A stretch of 64,000 nt of DNA from Leisingera sp. M658 (GTDB lineage Bacteria > Pseudomonadota > Alphaproteobacteria > Rhodobacterales > Rhodobacteraceae): the NCBI RefSeq assembly GCF_025144145.1, contig NZ_CP083546.1, forward strand, positions 2,992,501 through 3,056,500. The letters run 5' to 3'. The notes under the pieces are model-generated. The model searched no databases, was not told the DNA's origin, and saw only the letters and a list, made by a program, of their open reading frames with translations. The position numbers and the translations under genes were made by a program. Below, piece by piece: positions 43,211-52,771 of this stretch (position 1 is its first letter; the number at the start of each line of letters is the position of its first letter).

Positions 43211-44037
43211 GAACAGCCCAGCTTGGCCATTTCCGCCGCGGCCCCGGCCTCTTCTGCCGCACCCGGAAAGCGCACGCCGACCTCGGTCAGCGTGACGCAG
43301 GCCTGATCGGTCTGGCCAAGACGGCCCAGTGCCGAGCCCAGCTCAAACAGCGCCTTGGGGGCCACCGGCCCGGCGGAATTGCCGGAGAACGCCGCCAGAT
43401 AGGCCCGCGCCGCCTCACGGGTGTCACCGAGACCATCCAGCGCCTTGCCGCGGCTGAATTCGGCGGCCGGCGCCAGCGGGCTGCCCGGATAGACCTGATT
43501 GAAGGCCGCGAATTTCTCCGCCGCATCCTGGTAAAGCCCCTCGGACAGCAGTTTTCCGGCAGCGTCAAAGTCTGCCTGCTCGCCGATTGCCAGCTCACCT
43601 GCTGCCGGGCCGCCCGCGCCCTCCGCCTCAATGGCGCCGGCGCCCGCAACCGGCAGCTCGCCGCCGCCGAGGGTTGTTGTCTCGCCCAGGGCGCCGATAT
43701 CGCCGCCTTCCAGCTCGACCAGCCGGAATTCAAGATCACCGATCCGGTTGGTGCCATCGCTGACAATCCGGTCGATCCGGTGGTTCATCTCCTCGGTTTG
43801 CAGGGTCAGCCGCTGCAGCTCGCTTTCAATCGCGCCGACCCGGTCCAGAACGGTATTGCCGGATAGATCCGCCGAGGGCGCGCCAGTGGTCGACAGCTCC
43901 CGTTTCAGCCGCTGGATCTCGACGTGCAAGACAGTCAGTTCCTGGCGGATATCGGCGAGGGTCTGCTGATTCTGCGCCGCCAGCGGCAGCGGCAGCAGCA
44001 GTGCAGAGGCCAAAAGCGCAATGCGCAAAGATTTCAT
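43207..44037 (-). CDS. cpoB: Cell division coordinator CpoB (YbgF), Tol-Pal system
   Basis: A 276-residue periplasmic protein with a signal peptide (1-21), an N-terminal coiled coil (about 24-100, with RQELTVLHVEIQRLKREL), a low-complexity Gly/Ala/Glu linker (about 115-150) and a C-terminal TPR-like domain (about 152-275, DAAGKLLSEGLYQDAAEKFA). CpoB links peptidoglycan synthesis to outer-membrane constriction with Tol-Pal. It follows pal by four bases and overlaps tilS by four. Confidence 0.94.
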   Translation of the reverse strand: MKSLRIALLASALLLPLPLAAQNQQTLADIRQELTVLHVEIQRLKRELSTTGAPSADLSGNTVLDRVGAIESELQRLTLQTEEMNHRIDRIVSDGTNRIGDLEFRLVELEGGDIGALGETTTLGGGELPVAGAGAIEAEGAGGPAAGELAIGEQADFDAAGKLLSEGLYQDAAEKFAAFNQVYPGSPLAPAAEFSRGKALDGLGDTREAARAYLAAFSGNSAGPVAPKALFELGSALGRLGQTDQACVTLTEVGVRFPGAAEEAGAAAEMAKLGCS

Positions 44038-44041
44038 GGCG

Positions 44042-44551
44042 TTACCCCGTCAACCCGCCTGCCAGCACCGTCACCGCGCGGCGGTTCTTGGAATAGCAGA
44101 CCTCGTCCGAACAGATTTCCAGCGGGCGTTCCTTGCCGAAGCTTACCACCTTGATGCGGCTGCCGGCGACCCCTTGGGACATCAGGTATTCACGGGCGGC
44201 ATTGGCGCGTTTCGCACCCAGGCCAAGGTTGTATTCGCGGGTGCCCTGCTCGTCCGCGTGGCCTTCGATGGTGACCACATAATCGGCGTTCCGGGCCAGC
44301 CACTGCGACTGGCCTTGCAGCGTTGCCTGGGCCGCAGGCGACAGGGTGGACTGATCAATTGCAAACAGCACCCGGTCGCCTACGGTCTGCTGGAAATAGG
44401 CCGGGCTGGCCGGATCCAGCGCGCCTGCACCGGCGCCTGCACCGCCTGCCCCGGCCCCGCCGCCGTTCAAATCGTCGTTCCATGGGTTGCTGCTGCAGGC
44501 TGTCAGCCCCAGCACGGCCACCGCCGCCATTGCCAATTTCAAACCGCTCAT
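44042..44551 (-). CDS. pal: Peptidoglycan-associated lipoprotein Pal
   Basis: A 169-residue lipoprotein, lipobox LGLTAC with Cys19, then a Gly/Ala-rich linker (about 30-48) and an OmpA-like domain (about 60-165). The diaminopimelate-binding residues are in TIEGHADEQGTREYNLGLG and the following KRANAAREYL. Pal ties the outer membrane to the wall and binds TolB. It is 91 bases after tolB, so it may be expressed more strongly from its own promoter. Confidence 0.96.
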   Translation of the reverse strand: MSGLKLAMAAVAVLGLTACSSNPWNDDLNGGGAGAGGAGAGAGALDPASPAYFQQTVGDRVLFAIDQSTLSPAAQATLQGQSQWLARNADYVVTIEGHADEQGTREYNLGLGAKRANAAREYLMSQGVAGSRIKVVSFGKERPLEICSDEVCYSKNRRAVTVLAGGLTG

Positions 44552-44642
44552 ATCGTCTGCCTATCCCTTTGCGTTTCTTAACCCGAAACTAGCATAAGCC
44601 CGGGGGTGGTACTATGCGGGTATCCCCGCCTTAACGGCCCAT

Positions 44643-45968
44643 TTACTGCTGCAGCGGAGACCAGGCCGGGTCCGAGGCCCCGTCCGGCGTCCTTACCGGC
44701 TTCAGATTGCGCCCTGTAATGTCCACCGAATAAAGCAACGCCCGCCCGGTGCTGCCCTGGCTTTCACGGGTGAACATGATCACCCGGCCGTTTGGCGCCC
44801 ATGTCGGCCCCTCGTCCAGGAACGAGGCGGTCAGCAAGCGCTCCTCGCTGCCGTCGGTGCGCATCACGCCGATATGGAACCGGCCCTTGTTCTGTTTGGT
44901 AAAGGCAATCATGTCGCCGCGCGGCGACCACACCGGGGTGCCATAGCGCCCCTGGCCAAAGCTGATCCGGCGCGCCTCGCCGCCGCTTGCGGGCATCACA
45001 TAGAGCTGCTGACTGCCTGAGCGGTCGCTTTCAAAGACAACCTGCGACCCGTCAGGCGAAAACGACGGCGCCGTCTCGATCGAGGGCGCCGAGGTCAGCC
45101 GGGTCTTGCCCCCGGTCCCGATATCCATCGAGAACAGATCGGTGTTGCCGCCCTGGGTCTGCGAGTAGACCACCGTGCGCCCGTCCGGCGCAAACCGCGG
45201 CGCAAAGCTCATGATGCCATCGCCGCTGGACAGGATTTTGCGCTGCACCTGGCCCACATCCAGCACATGGATCTGCGGAAAGCCGCTTTCATAGCTGGTG
45301 TACAGCACCCGGTCGCCAGTGGGCGAGAACCGCGGTGCCAGCACAAGAGACGCACTGTTGGTCAGATACTGCACATTGGCGCCGTCGTAATCCATGATCG
45401 CCAGCCGTTTGCGGCGGTCGTTCTTGGGGCCGCTTTCGGAGACATAGACCACCCGGCTGTCGAAATAGCCGCTCTCGCCGGTGATTTCGCTGTAGATGGC
45501 ATCAGCCACCTTATGCGCCATCCGCCGCCAGCCGCCGGTGGTGCCGGAGAATTGCAGCGCGCTTTCCAGCTCCTTCTCCGCAAACACGTCATAGCCGCGG
45601 AACCGAACCGTCAGCCGGTTGCCGGTGACGCTGACAGCGCCAGTGATCAGCGCCTGGGCGTTCACCGCCTTCCAGTCGGCATATTTCACCGGGTTGTCAA
45701 AGCCGGTCACTTTGGAGATATGGGCGCTGGCGGGCACTTCGCGGAACAGTCCGGTACCGCTGAGATCTTCCGCCACCACCCGCGCGATCTGCGCCGCATG
45801 CTCCGCAGCCGAAGGGGTCTCGGGCACAAAATCCGGCACCGCATAGGGCAACGGCTCAATCACACCCTGATCGATCTCGATGCGGAGCGGGCCGGTCTGC
45901 GCCGCAGCGGCGCCCGCCCCGGCCAGTGCCGAAGCCCCGATCAGCAGAGCTGCCAGAATTTTCCTCAT
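44643..45968 (-). CDS. tolB: Tol-Pal system protein TolB
   Basis: A 441-residue periplasmic protein with a signal peptide (about 1-23), the TolB_N domain (about 27-150) and a six-bladed beta-propeller (about 180-435) of PD40 repeats such as [38 protein letters not shown] and [15 protein letters not shown]. It overlaps the tolA stop by four bases. TolB binds Pal and TolA to move the outer membrane inward at division. Confidence 0.97.
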   Translation of the reverse strand: MRKILAALLIGASALAGAGAAAAQTGPLRIEIDQGVIEPLPYAVPDFVPETPSAAEHAAQIARVVAEDLSGTGLFREVPASAHISKVTGFDNPVKYADWKAVNAQALITGAVSVTGNRLTVRFRGYDVFAEKELESALQFSGTTGGWRRMAHKVADAIYSEITGESGYFDSRVVYVSESGPKNDRRKRLAIMDYDGANVQYLTNSASLVLAPRFSPTGDRVLYTSYESGFPQIHVLDVGQVQRKILSSGDGIMSFAPRFAPDGRTVVYSQTQGGNTDLFSMDIGTGGKTRLTSAPSIETAPSFSPDGSQVVFESDRSGSQQLYVMPASGGEARRISFGQGRYGTPVWSPRGDMIAFTKQNKGRFHIGVMRTDGSEERLLTASFLDEGPTWAPNGRVIMFTRESQGSTGRALLYSVDITGRNLKPVRTPDGASDPAWSPLQQ

Positions 45969-47104
45969 TTGATCCGCATCCTTTCCGGATTGAATGTCAT
46001 CTCGATATCACGCCATTGCGCGTATTTTTCAGGGGGAAGCTGAAACCCCTTGGCTCCGCAGCGGATTATTGCCCGACGGGCGGCCCCAAAGGCCTGTTGC
46101 GCCGCCGATGACGAGCCACCGGTGCTTGACAGCATCCGGATGCTGCCGCTGTCCGGCTTGCCGTCCTGCGCCAGCGACACCGTCACCACCACCGTGGTGT
46201 TCAGCGCGTCCGTCGACAGCGATCCCACATTCCAGCACTGCGAGACCGCAACCCGCAGGGCATCCTTTTCGCCCAGTGTCAGCGGCGGGCCGGATGGTTC
46301 CGGCGCTTCAACATCGGCGCCGCCTGCCAGGGCTTCCGCCAAGGCATCTTCCACTGCGGAGGGTGTATCCGCCGTCTCCGGCTCCGGCTGCGCTTGCTCG
46401 GCCGGCTGGGCTGCTTCCACGGCCTCTTCCGGTTGCGGCTGCGGCCGGGCCGGCCGTGTCCTGGGCCGCACCGAGACCTCTGGCGCAGCAGAGGCTGCAA
46501 CGTCCTCGCCTTCGTTTTCTTCGGTCACGATCCGGTCGCTGGCGGCCTCGGGCGCGGTGGCTTCCTGCACCTCCTGTTCGGTCTCGGCGCCCTCCTCCGG
46601 TGCCACTTCCGGCTGGGCAGTATCGTCAACCCTGGTGTCCGGTTCTGGCGGCGCAACAGGCTCAGGCGCGACACGCTCCACCGGGCGCGGCGCAGTTTCA
46701 GGGCGCACCTGCGGCACCAGCGCAGCTATCTCCGGCTCCTCAGCCGCTGCAGGCGGCGTGTCCGGAACATCGGGCTCGGACTGCGGCTCGGGGATCTCTG
46801 TCACCTGCGGATCCGGCGCCGCCGGCATGACCGGTTCGGGCTGGACAGTTTCAGGTTCCGGGTCCGGCTGCGGCGCGGGCTCCGGTGCGGGTTGCACTTC
46901 GGCCGGTTCATTCAACGGTGCAGGTTCGGGGGCAACTTGCGGCGCCTGGCGCTGCTGGCTGAGCTTTTCAAACTGCTCCGCCGATATCAGCGCCACCTGC
47001 TGCACCCGGGACGGCAACGGTTCGGAGGGGAACCAGGCGCCAAAGACAACCCACCCCATCAACAGCCCGTGTCCGGCAAGAGAGATCCTGGTTCCGGTCT
47101 GCAC
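45965..47104 (-). CDS. tolA: Tol-Pal system inner-membrane linker TolA (Pro/Glu-rich type)
   Basis: A 379-residue protein: an N-terminal membrane helix (about 7-24, [13 protein letters not shown]), a long Pro/Glu/Ala-rich middle (about 50-260) and a C-terminal TolA/TonB-like domain (about 280-379: [19 protein letters not shown] and [19 protein letters not shown]). Escherichia coli TolA has a Lys/Ala-rich helical domain II; here it is acidic and proline-rich and so probably extended. Position between tolR and tolB, with four-base overlap to tolB, makes the identity secure. Confidence 0.93.
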   Translation of the reverse strand: MQTGTRISLAGHGLLMGWVVFGAWFPSEPLPSRVQQVALISAEQFEKLSQQRQAPQVAPEPAPLNEPAEVQPAPEPAPQPDPEPETVQPEPVMPAAPDPQVTEIPEPQSEPDVPDTPPAAAEEPEIAALVPQVRPETAPRPVERVAPEPVAPPEPDTRVDDTAQPEVAPEEGAETEQEVQEATAPEAASDRIVTEENEGEDVAASAAPEVSVRPRTRPARPQPQPEEAVEAAQPAEQAQPEPETADTPSAVEDALAEALAGGADVEAPEPSGPPLTLGEKDALRVAVSQCWNVGSLSTDALNTTVVVTVSLAQDGKPDSGSIRMLSSTGGSSSAAQQAFGAARRAIIRCGAKGFQLPPEKYAQWRDIEMTFNPERMRIK

Positions 47105-47119
47105 CGCCCGCGTCCCCGC

Positions 47120-47611
47120 TTATTGCCCTGCGCCCTCAGACGGCTGCCCGTCCAGGGCCGGGCCGCCGGTGTCCGTCACCAGCCCAACATTGGAAAACCC
47201 GCCTGCGTTCAGCGCGCCCATCACCTGCATGACATCCGCATAGGCGATGCGTCCGTCGGCGCGCAGGAACACCCGGTCCGAGCTGCGCTCGGCCGCAATC
47301 GCCCGCAGCTTGGGCACCAGTTCATCGCGCGAAACCGGCGTGGTCTGGATTTCAACACCGCCCTCGGCGGTCATCGTGACAGTCAGCGGCTCTTCCTCAT
47401 CGCCGGGCAAGGCGCCCGCTGCGGTCTTGGGCAGCTCGACCGGCACGCCGACCGTCATCAGCGGTGCCGCCACCATAAAGATAATCAGCAGCACCAGCAT
47501 CACATCCACAAAAGGCGTGACATTGATTTCCGACATCACCCTGCCGCGTCCGCGGCGGCGTCCGCGGCGGCGGTTGCTGCCTCCTGAAGGCTGCTGGACT
47601 GCGGCACCCAT
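47120..47611 (-). CDS. tolR: Tol-Pal system protein TolR (ExbD family)
   Basis: A 163-residue protein with an Arg-rich N-terminal cytoplasmic segment (about 11-24), one membrane helix (about 32-50) holding the proton-path aspartate in NVTPFVDVMLVLLIIFM, and a periplasmic domain. With TolQ it turns proton flow into TolA movement. It starts four bases after the tolQ stop. Confidence 0.95.
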   Translation of the reverse strand: MGAAVQQPSGGSNRRRGRRRGRGRVMSEINVTPFVDVMLVLLIIFMVAAPLMTVGVPVELPKTAAGALPGDEEEPLTVTMTAEGGVEIQTTPVSRDELVPKLRAIAAERSSDRVFLRADGRIAYADVMQVMGALNAGGFSNVGLVTDTGGPALDGQPSEGAGQ

Positions 47612-47614
47612 AGC

Positions 47615-48310
47615 TCAGGAATCCAACTGGCGGCTGAGGATGGTGGCGAACTCATCGGCAAAGCCCTCATAGCCGCCAATGATGCGGTCGCTGTCCGCGC
47701 TCAACTTATTATAAAAAACCACCGCCGGAATTGCCGCCAGCAGACCCAGCCCGGTCGCCATCAGCGCCTCGGCAATGCCGGGCGCCACCACGGCAAGGTT
47801 GGTGTTCTGCTGTTCTGCAATCTCGATAAAGGCGGTCATGATGCCCCAAACGGTACCGAACAGCCCCACAAAGGGCGCGGTGGAGCCGACGGTGGCCAGG
47901 ATCGACAAGCCGCTTTGCAGCCCTTCGGTCTCCTTGGCGATGGCCACATCCATCGACCGGTCGATGCGCGCTTGCGCGCCAGGGATCAGCCCGCCGTCGC
48001 TGCGGTGGCTGCGCCGCCATTCGGTCATGCCCGCGGAAAAGATCCGGGCCGCCTGACCCGGCGGCCTTGCCCCGACCTGGTCGAACAGCTCATCCAGCGG
48101 ATTGCCGGACCAGAAAGCCCGGTCAAAGGCATCCGCCTCGCCGCGCGCCTTGCGGTAGTTGATGGTCTTCTGAACGATGATGCCCCACGACCAGACCGAA
48201 GCCCCGATCAGCATCAGCATCACCAATTTCACGGTTACGGTGGCCCGCGCGAAAAGGCCCCACATGGAGAAATCAATCTCCTGCGCCAGCGCCAGAGTTT
48301 CTGCTTCCAT
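47615..48310 (-). CDS. tolQ: Tol-Pal system proton channel protein TolQ
   Basis: A 231-residue MotA/TolQ/ExbB membrane protein with three helices (about 20-42, 135-160, 170-195). The channel segments are STAPFVGLFGTVWGIMTAF and GIAEALMATGLGLLAAIPAV. It is the first Tol gene of the run, 105 bases after ybgC. Confidence 0.96.
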   Translation of the reverse strand: MEAETLALAQEIDFSMWGLFARATVTVKLVMLMLIGASVWSWGIIVQKTINYRKARGEADAFDRAFWSGNPLDELFDQVGARPPGQAARIFSAGMTEWRRSHRSDGGLIPGAQARIDRSMDVAIAKETEGLQSGLSILATVGSTAPFVGLFGTVWGIMTAFIEIAEQQNTNLAVVAPGIAEALMATGLGLLAAIPAVVFYNKLSADSDRIIGGYEGFADEFATILSRQLDS

Positions 48311-48415
48311 TCGCCTGCTCTACGATTTCCCGGCCGTTTCTCCGGCCTTATTTGGCCAAAGGCTAGCCCAGTTCAATGTCAAAGGCCATTAAAACAGGCG
48401 CCACTGCGCCAAATG

Positions 48416-48799
48416 TTACCGCAATGCGCGAATCTCTGCCGGAAGCCGCGCAGGCCGGCCGCCTGTGGTGATGCAGACGATGGTGACCTGGGCCCGGAAC
48501 AGCGGCTGGCCGCCGCGCGTGACCTCTTGCATCAGCACCATCCGGGCCGGTGTCACATTGTGCAGCGCGGTAGTGACCAGCAGTTCCTCGTCGAATTTGG
48601 CGGGCGCCAGGTAATCCGCCTCAATCCGGCGCACAACATAGATCCGCCCGGCCTCGCGCATGGCGTTCTGATCGACACCAATGCCGCGCACCCAGTCGCT
48701 GCGCGCACGTTCAATAAAACGCAGGTAGTTGGCGTGATAGACGATCCCGCCCATGTCGGTGTCCTCGTAGTAGACCCGCACCGGGAATTCGTGGATCAT
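48416..48799 (-). CDS. ybgC: Tol-Pal associated acyl-CoA thioesterase YbgC
   Basis: A 127-residue hotdog-fold thioesterase. The active-site aspartate lies in RVYYEDTDMGGIVYHANYL (8-26), the YbgC signature, followed by FIERARSDWVRGIG. It hydrolyses short acyl-CoA or acts on acyl carrier protein in phospholipid metabolism. As in most Gram-negatives it heads the tol-pal cluster. Confidence 0.95.
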   Translation of the reverse strand: MIHEFPVRVYYEDTDMGGIVYHANYLRFIERARSDWVRGIGVDQNAMREAGRIYVVRRIEADYLAPAKFDEELLVTTALHNVTPARMVLMQEVTRGGQPLFRAQVTIVCITTGGRPARLPAEIRALR

Positions 48800-48860
48800 G
48801 CTCTGCGCTCCTGTGGTTTGGCGGGCAATCTATGGCTGGGGCCGGACCGCCGCAAGCGTC

Positions 48861-49403
48861 TCAGCCCTCCAGCGGGTATTCCGCCAGGACATCATAGCGC
48901 GCGCCTTCGGGGGCCAGCGTGGACTGGTAAAGGGCAAAACAGTCCGCATCGGTCTGCAGCCGGAACCCCGCCGCCGTTTGCAGGAAACCGGCGATCTTCT
49001 CCAGCTGCCCCGGCTGCAGATACCGCGGGAACCGGGCCAGCGTCACATGCGGGCGGAACCGTTCCCGCGCCAAAGCAATTCCCGCCGCCTGACAGGCACT
49101 GCGCACTTGGTTCCGCAGGCGGCTTAGCTCCGGTGTCTTTTGCACCACCGCAGCCAGCACCCGCGGCTGCCTGCCGCCAAAGGTCTCCAGCCCCTGAATG
49201 CTGAGGGTCAGAACCGGCGCGCGGATGCCTGCGAGGTCCTGATGCAGGGCTTGCAGCATCTGTTCCGGCTGATCATCCAGAAAGGCCAGCGTCAGATGCA
49301 TATTCTCTGCAGCAACCGGCCGCCCTGCGGGCAGCTCTTCCTGCACACGCTCCAGCGCAATCCGGGCTGCATCAGGCAGCGGCAAGCCCGCGAAAGACCG
49401 CAT
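48861..49403 (-). CDS. thpR: RNA 2',3'-cyclic phosphodiesterase (2'-5' RNA ligase family)
   Basis: A 180-residue two-histidine phosphoesterase with the paired HxTx motifs HLTLAFL (about 41-47) and HVTLARF (about 124-130). Members cleave 2',3'-cyclic RNA ends and can join tRNA halves in the reverse reaction. Its start overlaps the stop of the upstream conserved hypothetical gene (TGATG), so they are coupled. Confidence 0.93.
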   Translation of the reverse strand: MRSFAGLPLPDAARIALERVQEELPAGRPVAAENMHLTLAFLDDQPEQMLQALHQDLAGIRAPVLTLSIQGLETFGGRQPRVLAAVVQKTPELSRLRNQVRSACQAAGIALARERFRPHVTLARFPRYLQPGQLEKIAGFLQTAAGFRLQTDADCFALYQSTLAPEGARYDVLAEYPLEG

Positions 49404-50071
49404 CAGGACTGCGGCTGCCCCGCCGCCGGCGCTTGCAACCGTGCAAACAAGCGCAGGGCGTGGGACTTGTCGTCCGCGGCCACCGGCATCATCCGGTCAT
49501 AGGCCGCCGCAATGATCCCTGCAATTTCGGGGCGCAGAATGGTGGCGCCGGTCTCCGGCAGCACCGCCAAGGGAGAGGTTTCAGCAAAGGCCGCACCACC
49601 CCACATCAGCGCCACCTGCACCGCCTGGGTGAGCGCCAGCGTTTCGGCGGGCATCTGCGCCATCGCCCCCTGCATCCGCAGGAACACAAACGCCGCCTTG
49701 ATGCCGCCCTGATCGTCAAACCGGAACGCCCGGTACTGGCTGGCCTCCGCCGCCTTCAGCCGTGCCACCAGCGGCGCAAGCCCGGGGATCAGCCGGTCCA
49801 GATCAGGCACTTCCAGCAGTTCGTCCCAGTCCAGGAAAAAGAAGAACATCAGATTCGAGCCCAGCTCAGGGTCGGTCTCGGCCATCTGATGGCCTGCCAG
49901 CGTCATCACCGCTTCCAGCGCTCCCTTAACGGTTTTCAGTGTCTCGTCCTGAACCCCGAAGACGATCGGCGCCACCGGCCGGCCCCAGCGGGCACAAGCG
50001 TATGAGCCGTCTTGGCGGGTGAACAGGGCTTCGATCTGTTCGGGCGTCAGGTCTGGCAGCTGGGCGGTCAT
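49403..50071 (-). CDS. Conserved hypothetical protein upstream of thpR
   Basis: A 222-residue soluble protein with no signal or membrane helix. The start was set at ATG 50071, which gives MTAQLPDLTPEQIEAL; 46 upstream residues in the frame are intergenic-type. It contains RWGRPVAPIVFGVQDETLKT (about 28-47) and PELGSNLMFFFFLDWDELLE (split near 68-90), and a Met-rich amphipathic helix. No known domain is recognised. Coupling to thpR and co-direction with the tol cluster are all that can be said about function. Confidence 0.8.
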   Translation of the reverse strand: MTAQLPDLTPEQIEALFTRQDGSYACARWGRPVAPIVFGVQDETLKTVKGALEAVMTLAGHQMAETDPELGSNLMFFFFLDWDELLEVPDLDRLIPGLAPLVARLKAAEASQYRAFRFDDQGGIKAAFVFLRMQGAMAQMPAETLALTQAVQVALMWGGAAFAETSPLAVLPETGATILRPEIAGIIAAAYDRMMPVAADDKSHALRLFARLQAPAAGQPQS

Positions 50072-50394
50072 ATGCGTCTCCTTGATCCTGCCCTGTCTAT
50101 GCCGTCTGTGCTGCGCGGCGGCAAGGGGGGCTCCCGCGCCTGTCCGGCCCCCTGGCTGCGCCAGGCCGCCGCAAACAGCCTTGGGCCGGGCACCGCTGGC
50201 GCGGCGCATCCCGCATCACCGCAAGCGGATGCGGCACAGCTTCTTTCTGGGTGGAAATACTCCCGCCGGAGGCAGCGCCGCGCGGCCGCGCGGCGCCCCG
50301 CCCGCGCATCGCAGTGGCGCATCTGTCCGGCCCGCCCGGCGCCAGCAGAATAGGTCATCATTCCTGACACAACTTATAGTGGTTTTTCCGCTGC
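50072..50394. repeat. 323-base GC-rich hairpin region between ruvB and the hypothetical gene
   Basis: No gene is supported. It contains a perfect 22-nt palindrome (50275-50296, half GCGCCGCGCGG), a short GGTGGAAATACTCCCGCCGG block resembling other intergenic repeats here, and further GC-rich inverted segments (GGCGCATCCC, GGATGCGGC). It separates the end of the ruv operon from the next minus-strand operon, so it probably holds both a terminator-like structure and a promoter. Confidence 0.6.
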
Positions 50395-51426
50395 CTACCC
50401 GAACAGATCGTTCCGGGAGCGCGGCGGCGCCATCCCCAGGTGGGTCCAGGCCTTTTGCGCCAGCATCCGCCCGCGCGGGGTGCGCTGGATCAGGCCCTGC
50501 TGCAAAAGGTAGGGCTCTATCACCTCCTCCAGCGCGTCGCGGCTCTCGGACAAGGCGGCCGAGATCGTTTCGATCCCCACTGGTCCGCCGCCGTAATTCT
50601 CGGCCAGCAGGGTCAGATACCGCCGGTCGGCGCCATCCAGCCCCAGCCGATCCACCCCCAGCCGGGTCAGCGCACCATCGGCCAGTTCGCGGGAGATCGT
50701 GCCATCGCCCTCCACAACCGCAAAGTCCACAACGCGGCGCAAGAGCCGGCCGGCGATCCTGGGGGTGCCGCGGGCGCGCCGCGCGATCTCGCGGGCGCCT
50801 GCATCATCCGCAGGCGCACCCAGCTTGCGGGCATTGCGGCGGACAATCTCGAACAGCTCGTCAATGGTATAGAACTGCAGCCGGGTCGGGATGCCGAAGC
50901 GGTCGCGCAGCGGCGTGGTCAGCAGGCCCATCCGGGTGGTGGCCCCGACCAGGGTAAAGGGCTGCAACTCGATCCGCACGGTGCGCGCCGCAGGGCCTTC
51001 ACCGATCACCAGATCCAGTTCGAAATCCTCCATCGCCGGATAAAGCACTTCCTCCACCGCCGGGTTCAGCCGGTGGATTTCATCGATGAACAGCACGTCG
51101 CTGGCTTCAAGATTTGTAAGGATCGCTGCCAGGTCGCCGGCCTTAGCCAGAACCGGGCCGGAGGTCATGCGGAAATTCACCCCCAGCTCGCGGGCAATAA
51201 TCTGGGCCAGAGTGGTCTTGCCAAGACCGGGAGGGCCGTGGAACAGCGTGTGGTCCATCGCCTCGCCGCGGCGGCGGGCGGATTCAATAAAGACCTTCAG
51301 ATTGGCGCGGGCTTCGGCCTGGCCGATGAACTCGCCAAGCCCCTGCGGGCGCAGAGCGCGGTCGTTGTCCGCAGCACTGTCTTCCGGCAGCGGCTCAGGG
51401 CGCAGGGCAGGGTCGGCGTCAATCAT
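50395..51426 (-). CDS. ruvB: Holliday junction branch migration helicase RuvB
   Basis: A 343-residue AAA+ motor. The start is ATG 51426 ([14 protein letters not shown]); 37 upstream residues in the frame lie in a hairpin region. Walker A is [14 protein letters not shown] (about 61-74), Walker [14 protein letters not shown], sensor [12 protein letters not shown] and the C-terminal winged helix with [13 protein letters not shown]. It is the last gene of ruvC-ruvA-ruvB and is separated from ruvA by 144 bases of structured DNA. Confidence 0.97.
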   Translation of the reverse strand: MIDADPALRPEPLPEDSAADNDRALRPQGLGEFIGQAEARANLKVFIESARRRGEAMDHTLFHGPPGLGKTTLAQIIARELGVNFRMTSGPVLAKAGDLAAILTNLEASDVLFIDEIHRLNPAVEEVLYPAMEDFELDLVIGEGPAARTVRIELQPFTLVGATTRMGLLTTPLRDRFGIPTRLQFYTIDELFEIVRRNARKLGAPADDAGAREIARRARGTPRIAGRLLRRVVDFAVVEGDGTISRELADGALTRLGVDRLGLDGADRRYLTLLAENYGGGPVGIETISAALSESRDALEEVIEPYLLQQGLIQRTPRGRMLAQKAWTHLGMAPPRSRNDLFG

Positions 51427-51466
51427 GGTACGGGTCTCTCTGAAATGTCCCGCCCGGCTGAAGGCC

Positions 51467-51556
51467 GGGCAGCGCCCGGCCCTCCCGTTTTGCCGAAGGC
51501 AAACCTTTGGTTTGACGGGAGGGCGCTTCGCACCCACCCAGGGTCGGGCGCTGCCC
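51467..51556. repeat. Nested inverted repeat between ruvA and ruvB
   Basis: The 17-nt arms 51467-51483 and 51540-51556 pair with a single G-U wobble. Inside, CCCTCCCGT (51480-51488) pairs with ACGGGAGGG (51515-51523). The two stems share 51480-51483, so they cannot both form fully. A separate hairpin GCCCGGC/GCCGGGC precedes it (51452-51469). It lies between two genes of one operon. Confidence 0.65.
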
Positions 51557-51570
51557 TTGGTGTTTCATCT

Positions 51571-52260
51571 TCACCCCTTCGGCGCCAGCAGCCGCAGAGC
51601 CGCGCGGATCAGCTCGGCCTCATCCGCATCCGGATAGGTGGCCGCAGCCTCGGCCACCGCAGCAGCGGCGTCCGAGGGACCATAGCCCAGATTGCCCAAA
51701 GCCGACAGCGCCCCGGCCGACGCCGCAGCGGCACCCGTGGGTTTCTTTGGCGGCGTCTTGCGGGCCGGCCTGGCAGCAGGTGCCGGCCCGGCGTCCTCGA
51801 CCACCTCCAGCCCGGGGCCGTCCATCGCATCCGCCACAGCGCCCCCCATGGCCATCACACCCGGCGCCTTGTCCTTGAGGTCCAGCACGATGCGCTGCGC
51901 GGTCTTGGGGCCGACGCCCTTGGCCGTCTTAACCGAGGCCCAATCGCCCAAAGCAATCGCACGGCTCACGCCATCCGGCCCCAGTGCGCCAAGAATGGCC
52001 AGCGAGACCTTGGCCCCCACCCCCTGCACCGACGTCAGCAGCCGGTGCCATTCCTTCTCCACCAAAGAGGTGAAACCATAAAGCTGCATCAGGTCTTCGC
52101 GCACTACCATCTCGGTATAAAGCGCGACCGCCTCGCCCGTGCCCGGCAGCGCCGCCATGGTGCGGTCGGAGCAATAGACAATATAACCGACGCCGCGCAC
52201 GTCGATCAGCACATGGTCCTGCGCCCGGTAGTCGAGCCGTCCCGTCATCTTGCCAATCAT
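51571..52260 (-). CDS. ruvA: Holliday junction protein RuvA
   Basis: A 229-residue junction-binding protein. It has an N-terminal OB fold ([20 protein letters not shown] at the start), two helix-hairpin-helix motifs (about 70-130: [20 protein letters not shown] and [18 protein letters not shown]) and the C-terminal three-helix domain that touches RuvB (about 170-229), after an Ala/Pro-rich linker. It lies 13 bases after ruvC. Confidence 0.96.
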   Translation of the reverse strand: MIGKMTGRLDYRAQDHVLIDVRGVGYIVYCSDRTMAALPGTGEAVALYTEMVVREDLMQLYGFTSLVEKEWHRLLTSVQGVGAKVSLAILGALGPDGVSRAIALGDWASVKTAKGVGPKTAQRIVLDLKDKAPGVMAMGGAVADAMDGPGLEVVEDAGPAPAARPARKTPPKKPTGAAAASAGALSALGNLGYGPSDAAAAVAEAAATYPDADEAELIRAALRLLAPKG

Positions 52261-52273
52261 GCCAATTCTCCGG

Positions 52274-52771
52274 TCATGCGCGTTTCTCCCTCAGCTGCCG
52301 CTGCTGCGTGCCGCCGTAATAGGCATGGCAGATGGCAATCGCCAGCGCATCCGCTGCATCGGCACCTTTAGGCGCACAGCCGGGAAGCTGCAGTTTGACC
52401 ATATGCATGACCTGCTCCTTTTCGGCGTGCCCCACGCCCACCACGGTCTTTTTGACCCGGTTGGGGGCATATTCACCCACCGGCAGACCTGCCTTGGCAA
52501 GCGTCAGCAGCGCCACGCCGCGCGCCTGGCCCAGTTTCAGGGTGCCGGCACCGTCCTTGTTCACAAAGGTCTGTTCGATCGCGGCCTGATCCGGGGCATA
52601 AGCCTCAATGATCTCGGTGACCTGATTGTGCAGCGACAGCAGACGCTCGCCCAGATCATCACCATCGGAACAACAATGGCCGTTGGCAACATGGCTCAGC
52701 CGCGGGCCATTTGATTCGATGACCCCCCATCCAAGGGTGCGCAGCCCCGGATCAATTCCCAGAATCCGCAT
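52274..52771 (-). CDS. ruvC: Holliday junction resolvase RuvC
   Basis: A 165-residue RNase H-fold nuclease. Catalytic acidic residues are Asp7 ([14 protein letters not shown]), Glu67-68 region ([11 protein letters not shown]) and the C-terminal pair in [14 protein letters not shown]. It opens the ruv operon and diverges from the DUF1127 gene. Confidence 0.96.
   Translation of the reverse strand: MRILGIDPGLRTLGWGVIESNGPRLSHVANGHCCSDGDDLGERLLSLHNQVTEIIEAYAPDQAAIEQTFVNKDGAGTLKLGQARGVALLTLAKAGLPVGEYAPNRVKKTVVGVGHAEKEQVMHMVKLQLPGCAPKGADAADALAIAICHAYYGGTQQRQLREKRA

Noticed and set aside
46050-47243. Plus-strand Ser/Gly-rich frame opposite tolA
   Set aside because: The apparent repeat protein is the mirror of the TolA Pro/Glu-rich linker.
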